Assembly: GCF_001665875.1 (NCBI RefSeq)
Contig: NZ_LZTA01000089.1
Span: 1 to 55,162, forward strand
Direction: 5' to 3'
DNA length: 55,162 nt
Source: Mycobacterium sp. 852002-40037_SCH5390672
GTDB lineage: Bacteria > Actinomycetota > Actinomycetes > Mycobacteriales > Mycobacteriaceae
Shown in pieces: positions 17,771 to 27,348 of the stretch. Position 1 is the stretch's first letter, and each line of letters opens with the position of its first letter. Position numbers and translations under genes: made by a program. The notes below the pieces were generated by a model, which saw nothing but the letters and a program-made list of their open reading frames with translations, searched no databases and was not told the DNA's origin.

Positions 17771-18760
17771 GTGTTCAATCCGGTGAGGGCGTTTCGCCGC
17801 GCGCTGCGAATCCCATCAGCTGACGACATCCTATTTGCAAACCGCGGATTTCCGGGAGCATCTTCGCCGATTGCAGGCCAATTGGAAGGCGCTGGTCTAG
17901 CGCTACTCAAGGGCTTTGAAACGAGCATAGCGCAAGGAAATCCAAATTTTCTCGCACAAACTTTGGAAAGAGTAGACCCGTTTTATCGGAGCCTAGCTTT
18001 CGAAGGCGCAGTAACCGGCCTCATATTGCGTGACATTATTGACGTTGGACGTAGAGGCCGCGCGTATAGATTCGTCCAAGGGCCGGGCGCCCCGCACGCT
18101 TTGATGGCGTGGTTTGGATATGGACAGCTGCTGCGCTGGCTACCTCGGCCCATATGGCAATCGGCTATGCCACATTTGGATGGCAAACTGGCGATCAGAA
18201 AGTTTTCCTGGCTCGCCATTGACGCCTATGGATTCGACTGCGCCTACATGGAAACGAACCGTTGGGTCACTAAACAACGCGTTCCAAAACCTTATCACTG
18301 GGAGGGGTCGCCGGGATATTTTCAACATGCTTTCGACCAAGGTATTGGGCGAGCGCTCTATTTCATCCATGGCGGCCAAGTACCTGATATCGCCGAGGCT
18401 ATCTCCAGGTTCCCAGCGCTTCGACAGCCGGATCTGTGGAGCGGGATCGGCGGCGCATCGACATACCTGGGGGGCCTATCAGCGGCTGACCTACAAACGC
18501 TGGGGGTATTAGCCGGTGTCAATAAATCTGAACTCGCCGTGGGGGCTGTATTCGCGATTAAGGCTCGCCACCACGCCGGCTACATACCAGCATGCACTGA
18601 AACCGCGGCCCATGTGTACTGCGACATGTCAGTGGACGCTGCAGCGAGTCTTGCGGACGCTGCTACCCGAGAAGCGGACAAAAGTCAGGGTAGCAACGAT
18701 CCCGAGTACGTCCGATGGCGGCGATACATCAGGCGACATTTCGACTCCGGACACGCGTAA
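17771..18760 (+). CDS. DUF1702 family protein
   Basis: 329 residues with the DUF1702 layout: FANRGFPG near the N-terminus, FAFEG-like SLAFEGA, APHALMAWFGYGQLL, DAYGFDCAYMETNRWV, FDQGIGRALYFIHGG, GGASTYLGG, and a C-terminal YVRWRRYIRR. From memory, members occur in enediyne and other type I polyketide clusters; their role is not settled. GTG start with GGAAAGG about 14 bases upstream. It sits between DUF3237 and FAAL-2 on the same strand. The family call is fairly firm, the function unknown. Confidence 0.78.
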   Translation: MFNPVRAFRRALRIPSADDILFANRGFPGASSPIAGQLEGAGLALLKGFETSIAQGNPNFLAQTLERVDPFYRSLAFEGAVTGLILRDIIDVGRRGRAYRFVQGPGAPHALMAWFGYGQLLRWLPRPIWQSAMPHLDGKLAIRKFSWLAIDAYGFDCAYMETNRWVTKQRVPKPYHWEGSPGYFQHAFDQGIGRALYFIHGGQVPDIAEAISRFPALRQPDLWSGIGGASTYLGGLSAADLQTLGVLAGVNKSELAVGAVFAIKARHHAGYIPACTETAAHVYCDMSVDAAASLADAATREADKSQGSNDPEYVRWRRYIRRHFDSGHA

Positions 18761-18826
18761 GTGGTCATCAAAGCCTCCGATAAGTGGCAGCCAAGGCGCC
18801 AGTACACCCAAGGAAGGACAAGATTT

Positions 18827-20464
18827 ATGTCCAGATTCATGGACGACATTTTTTTGAACGGTCCGAAATATAATCGTGGCCTTGTGGCCAGCTGCGGGGA
18901 CTCAAAGTTTATGCGTCGAACCTGGGCAGAACTCCAAGAACTGGCTCGACACTTATCTGGCACGCTCGCGGATGCGGGCGTCGAGCCCGGAGACACCGTG
19001 GCCGTCCTCGCCACTAACCCAAGCGATGTCGCTGCAGTGATCCAAGCCGTCTGGATGCGACGCGCTTCAGTTGCAATGCTCCATCAGCCGACACCACGTG
19101 CTGACCTTGCGGTCTGGGCAAAAGATACTCAAATTGTCGGATCGATGCTCGGTGCAAAGCTGTTAATTTTAGAATCACCTTTCGAAGCGGCTGAACAAAG
19201 CCTCGGCGGTTTTGCGCCAGCGACGATTGTGAACCTGCGACCAAGCAGGGAGCTCACGCCGCTCTCCGCAGATGAGGAAGATATTGCACTTCTTCAGCTT
19301 ACATCTGGATCTACCGGCACACCCAAAGCGGTAGCGGTCACTCACGCAAACATTTATCAAAGCACCAAAGCGATTGAAGAGATCTGCAAAATGGACGCCG
19401 CCCGCGACGTTACGGTGAGCTGGCTGCCATTATTCCATGACCTCGGTATGATTGGCTCGCTTATCACGCCCATGCAAATCGGCAGCGAAGCTATTTGTGC
19501 CACCCCGCTGGATTTTATTAAGTCACCTTTGATCTGGCCTGAGCTCATAACCCAACACCGTGGAACAATGACTGCTGGCCCAAACTTTGCTTATTCGATA
19601 CTTGCTAAGCACTTGATCGACGCACCAGATGGCGCATACGACCTTTCTCGCCTAAGATGCGCATTTATTAGCTCGGAGCCAGTCGACCCCGAGACCGTAT
19701 ATCTATTCAATTCCGCCGGCGCAAGATTCGGCCTGAACAACAATTCGATAGCCCCGACCTATGGAATGGCAGAGGCCACACTCGGCATCTCTTGCGCAAA
19801 GATCGGGACGGGGATGAGTGTAGACACCATCGACCGTCAAATGCTTGAGTCTCGACGACTCGCAATACAAAGCGATAAGGCCGACGCACGTTCCTTCGTC
19901 CGCCTCGGTCAATGCCTTCCCGGGATCGAGGCCCGCATCGTCGACGACGTCGGCTCCCCGCAGGAGACCATCCGAACCATCGGCGAAATCCAAATTCGCG
20001 GTGATGCAGTCACATCGACATATTTCACTAGCGAGGGCCCTATGAGTGCAGTCGATGCGGATGGTTGGCTCAACACCGGCGACGTCGGGTATTTCACAGA
20101 ATCCGGAGAAGTCGTCATTTGCGGGCGGCGAAAAGACACGGCCATTATTGCAGGCCGCAACATTCTGTTGACCGATATTGAACGCGCTGCAGGGCAGGTG
20201 TCAGGTGTGCGCCAGGGCAATGCTGTCGCTGTTCGCATTGTCGATGGCCCACACCGACGGGAAGGGTTCGCAGTGGTAGTCGAGTCGAAGTTGCACCAAG
20301 TTACCGCCGAGACGGACCGAATTCGGAAGGAGATCAAAGAGGCGATTTTCAGTGCCGTCGAAATATACCCGAAACGCGTAATCGTCGTTGAACCTGGTAA
20401 GCTTCCGAAAACCCCGTCGGGCAAGCTCCGCAGGACTGACGCGGCATCATTAGTTGATTTATGA
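18827..20464 (+). CDS. fatty acyl-AMP ligase (FAAL), FadD family, copy 2
   Basis: 545-residue adenylate-forming enzyme, clearly paralogous to the FAAL at 2846-4504 (shared VQALWMRR-like VWMRR, HQPTPR, SWLPL, GPNFAY). Seen: A3 LTSGSTGTP from residue 158, A5 YGMAEATLG, A7 GWLNTGDVGY, A8 GRRKDTAIIAGRN, A10 Lys533 in TPSGK. The frame is open to a GTG at 18761, but the ATG at 18827 has AGGAAGG ten bases before it and starts at the family N-terminus. It probably loads ACP-2. Two FAALs and two ACPs suggest that two different acyl chains are activated. Confidence 0.9.
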   Translation: MSRFMDDIFLNGPKYNRGLVASCGDSKFMRRTWAELQELARHLSGTLADAGVEPGDTVAVLATNPSDVAAVIQAVWMRRASVAMLHQPTPRADLAVWAKDTQIVGSMLGAKLLILESPFEAAEQSLGGFAPATIVNLRPSRELTPLSADEEDIALLQLTSGSTGTPKAVAVTHANIYQSTKAIEEICKMDAARDVTVSWLPLFHDLGMIGSLITPMQIGSEAICATPLDFIKSPLIWPELITQHRGTMTAGPNFAYSILAKHLIDAPDGAYDLSRLRCAFISSEPVDPETVYLFNSAGARFGLNNNSIAPTYGMAEATLGISCAKIGTGMSVDTIDRQMLESRRLAIQSDKADARSFVRLGQCLPGIEARIVDDVGSPQETIRTIGEIQIRGDAVTSTYFTSEGPMSAVDADGWLNTGDVGYFTESGEVVICGRRKDTAIIAGRNILLTDIERAAGQVSGVRQGNAVAVRIVDGPHRREGFAVVVESKLHQVTAETDRIRKEIKEAIFSAVEIYPKRVIVVEPGKLPKTPSGKLRRTDAASLVDL

Positions 20465-20526
20465 CATCGTGCAATACTTCCCCGGCCCCTTCGCGTATAG
20501 TTCCGGGCCTAAAACCTTGCTAACCC

Positions 20527-20549
20527 GATCCCGCTCGGTTAACGGGATC
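20527..20549 (+). terminator. hairpin after FAAL-2
   Basis: GATCCCG (20527-20533), 9-base loop, CGGGATC (20543-20549), a perfect 7-bp stem 62 bases after the FAAL-2 stop. No U-tract. Likely end of the 12158-20464 transcript. Confidence 0.42.
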
Positions 20550-20700
20550 CTCATTAGGGGAGGCCGCCTGGTGAAAAGTGATGTCGTAAAGTCGCGACCC
20601 CATGGCATACACCTCCTGGCCGTCCGATCGAGGCGCATACACTTGTCGATATCCAGCGACTTTTGAGGGCAGCCATACATATGCTCCGCTGGATTGCGAA

Positions 20701-21441
20701 ATGAGTGGCCAGATCGAGATGTTGGGCAGCCGCGATTGGACTTTATCGAAATCTACCGCCGTCGACGCGTCGCCGACACGAATGGTTGAGTCCGCAACGC
20801 AGATTATGCGCAGGCCGCGCGCACGCGGATGGATTCATGTCTACTCGGCGGCAGTCGCTATCGTCGCCAGCGTACTGCTGGTAGCGATGTCCTTCACAAC
20901 TTCAACCGCGGCAGGACTGACAACCGCGATCTACGCGGTGGCGTTAGTCGCCATGTTCGGTGTCAGCGCTGTCTACCACCGCGTAGAGTGGCGTTCCAGC
21001 AGAACGAAAAAATGGATGATGCGCGCCGATCATTCGATGATATTTGTGTTCATCGCTGCGACATTCACTCCGTTCGCAGCTGCGGCAATGCCGCACAACA
21101 CCCGGATTTTAGCGCTCACTATTGTCTGGACCGGGGCAACAGCAGGGGTGACCCTTAAGATGGCGTGGCCGAACTCTCCTCGGTGGATCGGTATACCCCT
21201 ATACCTCGCACTTGGCTGGACCGCGATTGTGTTTGCCAGGCAACTGCTCGATGGCGCTGGGTTCGCGGCGACTATGTTGCTTCTCATCGGTGGAGTGCTC
21301 TACAACATAGGCACGGTGATGTATGTCCTCAAACGGCCAGATCCTTGGCCGACCACCTTTGGCTACCATGAATTCTTTCACGCTTTCACCGCCCTGGGAG
21401 CAATATGCCACCACATTGCACTCTGGTTGGTCATTGCCTGA
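20701..21441 (+). CDS. hemolysin III / PAQR family membrane protein
   Basis: About 246 residues with seven hydrophobic segments. Family marks: RRPRARGWIHVYSA, SAVYHRVEW, RADHSMIFVFIAATFTPF, and the C-terminal GYHEFFHAFTALGAICHH, whose His residues are the conserved metal-site positions of PAQR proteins. Similar to the Rv1085c-type mycobacterial hemolysin III (from memory). Function unsettled; lipid-hydrolase-like chemistry is suggested for the superfamily. The frame is open to 20602, but that part lacks family resemblance, so I chose the ATG at 20701; no strong ribosome site marks either. Not obviously part of the pathway. Confidence 0.85.
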   Translation: MSGQIEMLGSRDWTLSKSTAVDASPTRMVESATQIMRRPRARGWIHVYSAAVAIVASVLLVAMSFTTSTAAGLTTAIYAVALVAMFGVSAVYHRVEWRSSRTKKWMMRADHSMIFVFIAATFTPFAAAAMPHNTRILALTIVWTGATAGVTLKMAWPNSPRWIGIPLYLALGWTAIVFARQLLDGAGFAATMLLLIGGVLYNIGTVMYVLKRPDPWPTTFGYHEFFHAFTALGAICHHIALWLVIA

Positions 21442-21971
21442 CAATCTGCACTGAGTAACCAACCGGTCGCCGCCCCGACGCTACAGAGCCCAGTGGCTGA
21501 GATGCGGTTGTCTATCCTGCCGGCGCGATGCGCTTGGTGAGTTGGGCGAACATAGCTGCGACAAGTTTTGGTGCCTCGCCGATCACGCGGCATTTCGGGC
21601 GCTGTTGCCCAGGCGCTTAGGTAGGTCGTAGGCCTCGCGGACCGGGTCGGAGGCGATGGGTCGGCAGTGGACTCCTCGCTAGGCCGAGTGCTCGCATTGC
21701 TAGACACCATCTCTCACGAACACGAGTCCAACCCGCCGGCAGCCACACGAAAACCCACAATTCTGCCACCCGTTGAGCAATTCCCACATACTTGATGCCG
21801 ACGAGTTCTCGTTGCGCCCAGCAAGTGCAATTCCATCGGCACGACAGGCGCTTCTCCTGCTGTTGAGTCCGTTTGGGATCTCAATGAACTGGGGAGAATT
21901 CAGGCCCGTGTGGCTCGTGGACATCTCACGCAAAAGACCAACAGAAGAAGAGGGCACTACCATCACTAACC
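21442..21971. other. 530-base stretch, probable gene remnant
   Basis: No intact gene. On the - strand around 21500-21600 a short frame reads IGEAPKLVAAMFAQLTK, which looks protein-like but has stops on both sides. I could not place it in a family. Confidence 0.3.
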
Positions 21972-22691
21972 ATGAGTGAGGTTGCATTCGGTGAAGACGC
22001 CCCCCTCGCGCACGTCATGACGACTATGCGCGCAATGCGCCGACTCAAACCCGACCCGGTCCCACGGCACGACATCGAGAAGCTCATAACAGCAGCCATA
22101 TACGCGCCCAGCGGCGGGAACAACCAGAGCTTCACATTCCTCGTCGTGACCGATCGCGACCAGATCGCACGGATAGCGCCACTATGGCGGCGTATCGTCG
22201 ACTGGTACATCGCCACGCAGACCCCGCCACCACACATGAGCATTGCGGAGTGGACCAAATCGATGAAAGCCTCGCGCTACCAAGCTGACCACTTCGAGGA
22301 CACTCCATTGTTGATTATCGCCTGTTACGAAATGCGGGGGGTTATCGCGCGGATGCTAAACACACTCGATCGGCAGCGTGCTGGGTATGCCAGACTCGGT
22401 CTTTGGCACACTGTTTCATCAACCCGCAACATCCGTCGAATGATGGCGGCCGGGGAAGCCGCGTCGATATATCCAAGTGTGCAGAACCTACTACTCATGG
22501 CCCGCGCCCTCGGTCTGGCTGCCACCTTGACGACCTGGCACACTATGTTCGAGCAAGAGTTCAAAACAATTCTCGGCATCCCCAGGCACATCCACACCCA
22601 CGCGATCATCCCTATCGGTTGGCCACTTGGAAAATTCGGACCCGTCTCGCGGCAGCCGGCAACTGACGTCATCCGTTGGAATCACTGGTAG
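21972..22691 (+). CDS. nitroreductase-family oxidoreductase
   Basis: 239 residues. The start RAMRRLKPDPVPRHDIEKLI followed by APSGGNNQ (45-50) is the FMN-binding signature of the nitroreductase fold; LLLMARALGLAATLTTW is the conserved helix near the C-terminus. NAD(P)H- and flavin-dependent reduction of quinones, enoyl groups or nitro compounds is usual. In this cluster a quinone or dienone reductase is conceivable. ATG start; single gene with gene-free flanks. Confidence 0.85.
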   Translation: MSEVAFGEDAPLAHVMTTMRAMRRLKPDPVPRHDIEKLITAAIYAPSGGNNQSFTFLVVTDRDQIARIAPLWRRIVDWYIATQTPPPHMSIAEWTKSMKASRYQADHFEDTPLLIIACYEMRGVIARMLNTLDRQRAGYARLGLWHTVSSTRNIRRMMAAGEAASIYPSVQNLLLMARALGLAATLTTWHTMFEQEFKTILGIPRHIHTHAIIPIGWPLGKFGPVSRQPATDVIRWNHW

Positions 22692-23102
22692 GGACTAGTC
22701 CCGGCACACCCGCATGGCCCCATCCCAACGACCGACACCCTGATTGCGTGCTGCTCTAAGCGGCACGAGAGCGCCGTCAAGCGTGATTAATGCCCAGGAT
22801 CTGTCTAATGACAATCCGAGTTCGCCCAATGCGAAGGTCATGGCGCTTTGGCGCTTTCCATCGACATCATCGTGCGGAGCTTTCACAAGCACTCAAGATC
22901 GGCAGCGCGACCAGAATCCGCGATTTCGCCTGCCTGCCAAGAATGCCATTCGCATACGAGCGAACTACACACCGACACACAAGCGCGAGGACTCGCTTGA
23001 CAACCCGGCATCCGATGCCGTACTCCCGCAAAGGGCAAGCGCCCCAAGCGATCTCGCTGAGCAGAACAGTCGTAGGCCCGCGCTAATAGCGGACCTGGCC
23101 GC
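22692..23102. other. 411-base stretch without a recognisable gene
   Basis: Between convergent nitroreductase (+) and methyltransferase (-). I see no coding frame with family resemblance. Confidence 0.35.
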
Positions 23103-23942
23103 TCAATGCTCAAAACGCACAACGCCAGACCAGGGGGCGTAGGCAACCCGGCGTGGGTTGGGTTCAGGCAAGCAAGTGGTCGGACGCAATACCGCTGGCA
23201 GCCGCCTCCATTGGCTCGCGTACTTCAAGATCGAATGGATGGCACCAGCGGTCCATCCCTGCTGTTCGAAGAACGCGACACCCTCGGCCGGCCGGAAGGT
23301 CATCGGTGCCTTCTCGAGGCTAGGCATCTGCCACATCATTAGCCGCGCGATTGCCGGGGCAAGCACGTCGGTGATCCACCCGACGATCTTCGGCCGGCGC
23401 AGATCGTCTGCAAAATCTCGTACCTGTTGCTCATCGAAGTAGACAAGCAGTCCTTCGGTGATCACCAGAGTCCGTCGAGCATCACAGATCGCATCGGCGA
23501 AAAAGCCATCGCGATTGGGCTTGCGGGCAAGGTCGACAGCGACCCGGGAAAGTCCACAACGCGGTGTCTCCGCGCTCAGCAAGCGTTGCTTTTCATTGAT
23601 GATCTCAGGTAGATCGGCCTCGATCCATTCAGTGTTGGCGGGCAATTCGAGGCGATATGGCCGAGTGTCGAAACCGGTCGCTAGATTGATCACTCGCTCA
23701 CACCCGTGGGACACGGATTCGGTGATCAGGTCGTCGATCAATTTGGTACGCGTGTTACACCACCAACCGCTCCGTGTCATTCGCGGCGCCGCCGCAGCGA
23801 TCGCGCGGCCGCGTTCTCCTGCGAGACGTGCAGCGAAAGGATCGTTAAACAACGCATCACTGCGTGCGGACTCAGCGGCGCGATATGCCGCCATCCATCG
23901 TGCCGTATCGGACACATTCGAGATCAAGGGCTTCGGCATCAA
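23103..23942 (-). CDS. SAM-dependent methyltransferase, LCMT-like mycobacterial family
   Basis: 279 residues of the mycobacterial 'putative SAM-dependent methyltransferase' family (leucine carboxyl methyltransferase fold). Seen: ISNVSDTARWMAAYRA, DPFAARLAGERG, the SAM loop NLATGFDTRPYRL (86-98), EADLPEI and VITEGLLVYFDE. These proteins are thought to O- or carboxyl-methylate small molecules or lipids. Here it could cap a phenol or carboxylate of the product (inference). It lies downstream of the KAS III-like gene on the same strand but 377 bases away, so it may have its own promoter. Confidence 0.88.
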   Translation of the reverse strand: MMPKPLISNVSDTARWMAAYRAAESARSDALFNDPFAARLAGERGRAIAAAAPRMTRSGWWCNTRTKLIDDLITESVSHGCERVINLATGFDTRPYRLELPANTEWIEADLPEIINEKQRLLSAETPRCGLSRVAVDLARKPNRDGFFADAICDARRTLVITEGLLVYFDEQQVRDFADDLRRPKIVGWITDVLAPAIARLMMWQMPSLEKAPMTFRPAEGVAFFEQQGWTAGAIHSILKYASQWRRLPAVLRPTTCLPEPNPRRVAYAPWSGVVRFEH

Positions 23943-24319
23943 AAGGATCCTTCCTGAACACCCCGCGGTGGCGGTGACTGCCCTGCGAGGTCGGGGCTAC
24001 CGAAATCGTAGGTATAGAGCACATTAAGCCGATATCAGGCCTCATCAGCGCAGCTACCAATCGGCCGCCCCGCCAGTGATTAGTTCAGAGCCCGACAGCG
24101 CAGCTAAATCCGATCGACCTTGCAACCCATGAAATCTGGCTGCTACGGCAGGCGAACCGGATGCATCGCCACATCGAGGACACTGCGGTGGCCCCACCCG
24201 ACGGCGAACATCGACATACTGACCATTGCTAAGTCGGGCCGTAAAGACTCGGTTGGCCGTGTTCAGGCTTCTACCTCGATATCGTTCTTGCTTGGCTGAA
24301 TCGCCTGCTCCAAACGGCA
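23943..24319. other. 377-base stretch without a recognisable gene
   Basis: Between the methyltransferase start and the KAS III-like stop, both on -. No frame with family resemblance; probably the methyltransferase promoter. Confidence 0.35.
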
Positions 24320-25348
24320 TCATGTCGGTCGACCGCCCCAGCGCAGCGCAGCTGCGGCCGCGAAATCGCCAGCGTGTCCAAAGCCCGCCATCATCACAAC
24401 GTCGCCCGGCTGGACTTGCCCATCGTTGATGGCCGCATCCAAGTTCACCGGAATGGCGGGAGCAAACAGGTTGCCGTACTCGTCGAAGGTGTCGCGATGG
24501 CGTTGGCGCGGGATGCCCAACGCGTCGTCCCAGCTGCGCAAGAATAGCGGGTTCGGTTGACTGGTGACCAGCAGAGCAAGATCTTGCGATTCAATTCCAG
24601 CCCTGCCGCAGACTGCAGATATTACGTCGAGCACCTCTTGGCAACCATTGGCAAACACCTGGGCCGGATTGAAGTCGAGGTACCCCTGCCCCGGGCCGGA
24701 CTGCCACCACAGGCGCGGCGATTCGAACCCCACCTTCATCTGGCCAGCGTGTTCTCCGTAGTGCCGACACTCGATGTCGAGGATTGGCGATTCCCCAGAC
24801 AGGGTGAGCAGTCCCACTGCAGCGGCGTCACCGGCTGCTGCGGCATGCGCGAACTTGCGGACTTGATCCTGGTCGAAGAGCTTGCCGGCACTGTTATTCG
24901 CGGTGGCGATTAGTGCGGTGCGGCCGGCGCCAGAGACCAACAATTGTCGCGCCACCTTCATAAGTAGGACGAATGCCGCACAGCCGCCGGTGTGCACATC
25001 AAGGATGTACTCAGGACTCATCCCTAACCGATGGGCCACCTCACCGCCAGCTCCAACGAACGGAAGATCGACCAACTGCGAGTGCGTGAGCAACACATCG
25101 ACGTCGGCGAGAACGTTGACCCCATGGCGCATAGCGAGCACCTCAGCCGCGCGCTCGATCATATCGACATTCGATTCATCAACCGGGGAGTGCCGGCGGA
25201 ATGGCGGAGGCTGCAACGCTGGGTTACTTTGCGCCTTATCAGAGACGGCGTACTTTTCATAATGTGAGGCGGGAACACGTTTTTCGGGAAAATACGTGGC
25301 AATGTCGACCAGGCTGACTACCGGTGCTGTTTGAGCCGCAGTTGGCAT
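24320..25348 (-). CDS. KAS III-like protein lacking the catalytic histidine
   Basis: 342 residues of thiolase fold. The nucleophile is present (Cys123 in HTGGCAAF) and so is the Asn (Asn293 in EYGNLFAPAIP). The motif that is normally HQAN reads SQPN, so the catalytic His is Ser263. Loss of His disfavours decarboxylative condensation with malonyl-ACP and suggests acyl transfer or a different coupling, as proposed for some KAS III-like acyltransferases. I chose the ATG at 25348 because GGAAG precedes it by eight bases; the frame is open to 25414. Next to the amine-forming decarboxylase, acylation of an amine is a possible role (inference). Confidence 0.82.
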   Translation of the reverse strand: MPTAAQTAPVVSLVDIATYFPEKRVPASHYEKYAVSDKAQSNPALQPPPFRRHSPVDESNVDMIERAAEVLAMRHGVNVLADVDVLLTHSQLVDLPFVGAGGEVAHRLGMSPEYILDVHTGGCAAFVLLMKVARQLLVSGAGRTALIATANNSAGKLFDQDQVRKFAHAAAAGDAAAVGLLTLSGESPILDIECRHYGEHAGQMKVGFESPRLWWQSGPGQGYLDFNPAQVFANGCQEVLDVISAVCGRAGIESQDLALLVTSQPNPLFLRSWDDALGIPRQRHRDTFDEYGNLFAPAIPVNLDAAINDGQVQPGDVVMMAGFGHAGDFAAAAALRWGGRPT

Positions 25349-25687
25349 GAGGGGAACTTCCATTCGTTTGAGTCCGGTATCACCGGCTGACAATTGTAGT
25401 GGCGCTGTGTGCAACCTCCGGGAGGTTCTGAGTCCACAGGGTCGCCGACGCTGAATGTCGCCAACCGGCTCTCGCGGCGAAGGTAGCAGTGCGGGTCATT
25501 ACACAGCTCTCTAACACGATGCACATACCGCCCGCATCGGTGTACGACTCGCCGCTTGGGCAATGCCTGAAATCTTTGGCGTGTGCTCTTTGCCCGGCTA
25601 ACTTGTCCGAAGCGGGCAGTGTGCTCCAATCATCAACAACCGCCGGTGCCGCCTGCATACTTCGACAGCCGCGGGACACGTACTCTC
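25349..25687. other. 339-base stretch without a recognisable gene
   Basis: Between two - strand genes; probably holds a promoter for the KAS III-like gene. No coding frame I can support. Confidence 0.35.
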
Positions 25688-27181
25688 TTAAAGACTGCAA
25701 TGTTCCGCCTCCCAAGACGCAGCACGCCCGAGCTGATCCCACAGCATGAGGATGTCCTCCTGCCGAGTCTGAATATTTCCAATGGAAATGCGCAGAACAA
25801 CGCCAGACGAAACTTTAGTTTTCGAGATGAAAGCAGACCCCGCGGCGTTAACCCGGTTCATGATGCGTATGTTGAGTTCGTCAAGGTAGCCTTGATCGAC
25901 TGTGCCACCTTGCGATCCTTTGCCGTCCTTGTCGCCTATATAGCGGACGCACAGCAGCGGCAGCGGAGATCCCCCTATTCGCTCCCAGACCGGACTAGAA
26001 TCAACCTTGCTTCTGAGCAGGTCTCCCAGCCTCATAAGCCTGGTTAGTCGTGCGGATAATCCTTCAATGCCAAACGAGCGGATCACCCACCATAATTTAA
26101 ACGCTCGAAACGATCTTCCGAGCTGCAAAGACCTATCCATATAGTCAACCGACTTGAATTCCACAGGATTGCTCAGGTACTCGGGAACAAGTCGGAATGC
26201 CGCGGTGAGCGCATCATTGTGCTTGCAGAATAAGGCACTACACTCCATCGGTACAAACAAAGTTTTGTGTGGGTTTACTACCACCGAATCCGCAACACTT
26301 AACGGCTCCGCCTGCGCTCTAAAATCAGGCGCGAGTCTCCACAACCCGCCGTAAGCCGCGTCAACATGGAGCCAGACATCATTGTCACGACAGACTGCTG
26401 ATATGTCCTTGATCGGGTCATGGGCGGCTGTAGATGTCGTCCCATCGGTCGCGACCACTGCGAGTGGTGTAAAGCCGCCCCGCCGGTCCCGCCTAATGCA
26501 TTCAGCTAAATGCGATGGATCCATAGCGTAATCAGAATCAGTACGAATCCGTACGATATTCGCCAGGCCAATTCCTAATGCAATAGCTGCTTTATCAACT
26601 GAACTATGGGCCTGATCTGTCGCGTATATGCGCAGCGGACGTAGATCTGCACGGCCGGACAACCCGAGATTCCGCACGTCGATATCTAACTTGTAGTCGC
26701 GCGCCGCGTTGAGACTATAAAAAGTGCCTAGTGAGGCGCCGCTTACCAAAACCCCGTCACTATCCCGAGCATAGTCGATGATTTCACATAGCCAGCGAAG
26801 TACTAAGGCTTCGAGGGCTGATGCTGCCGGACTCGAGACCCACGACATCGAGTTCACGTTCAACGCAGAAGCTATCATCTCCGCGACAATTCCCGGCCCC
26901 GATGATGAGTTGCTGAAATACCCGTGGAAAGATGGATGATGCCAGAGTGTGAGATACGGGATGATGCGATCCCATGTGTCGTCGAGGATCGTCTCGAAAG
27001 AATCGCCAGCAGTAGGCAAGCTTGCTTCCAGGAGCCCTTGCACCTCTTCGGGCGTGGCGTTTACCGCTACTGGAAAGGTTCTGATGTTGTTCAGAAGGTC
27101 CCGTATGCGTGCCAGGGCGAGCACGCCATTCTTCTCGAGCTCGCTCGGCGTCCAATCACCGAGTTCAGGTGTTTCAGACAC
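25688..27181 (-). CDS. PLP-dependent group II decarboxylase (aromatic-amino-acid type)
   Basis: 497 residues, the usual size of aromatic L-amino acid decarboxylases. Seen: WHHPSFHGYF near residue 80 (WHHPxF is typical of this group), the PLP-stacking His192 in QAHSS, Asp274 in HVDAAYGG, and the Schiff-base Lys306 in NPHKT. It would make an amine from Trp, Tyr, DOPA or a related amino acid; the substrate cannot be read. GTG start. It is downstream of the ABM-like gene by 167 bases on the same strand, so the arm 28610-25688 is probably one transcript. Possible role: amine building block for the island's product. Confidence 0.9.
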   Translation of the reverse strand: MSETPELGDWTPSELEKNGVLALARIRDLLNNIRTFPVAVNATPEEVQGLLEASLPTAGDSFETILDDTWDRIIPYLTLWHHPSFHGYFSNSSSGPGIVAEMIASALNVNSMSWVSSPAASALEALVLRWLCEIIDYARDSDGVLVSGASLGTFYSLNAARDYKLDIDVRNLGLSGRADLRPLRIYATDQAHSSVDKAAIALGIGLANIVRIRTDSDYAMDPSHLAECIRRDRRGGFTPLAVVATDGTTSTAAHDPIKDISAVCRDNDVWLHVDAAYGGLWRLAPDFRAQAEPLSVADSVVVNPHKTLFVPMECSALFCKHNDALTAAFRLVPEYLSNPVEFKSVDYMDRSLQLGRSFRAFKLWWVIRSFGIEGLSARLTRLMRLGDLLRSKVDSSPVWERIGGSPLPLLCVRYIGDKDGKGSQGGTVDQGYLDELNIRIMNRVNAAGSAFISKTKVSSGVVLRISIGNIQTRQEDILMLWDQLGRAASWEAEHCSL

Positions 27182-27348
27182 GAATCGTGGTCTCTCGTCG
27201 AAGGAACTTTCAACGGGTGTATCTGTGGGGGTGTCTGTGGGAATTTGAGCGTAGCAATTTGCGATCTCCGCTACGCATCATCATTTCTGGACAAACAAGC
27301 TACTCTGGCCCAGTGACGCGAAGATCCCGATCTTTTGGGATCCGGTTC

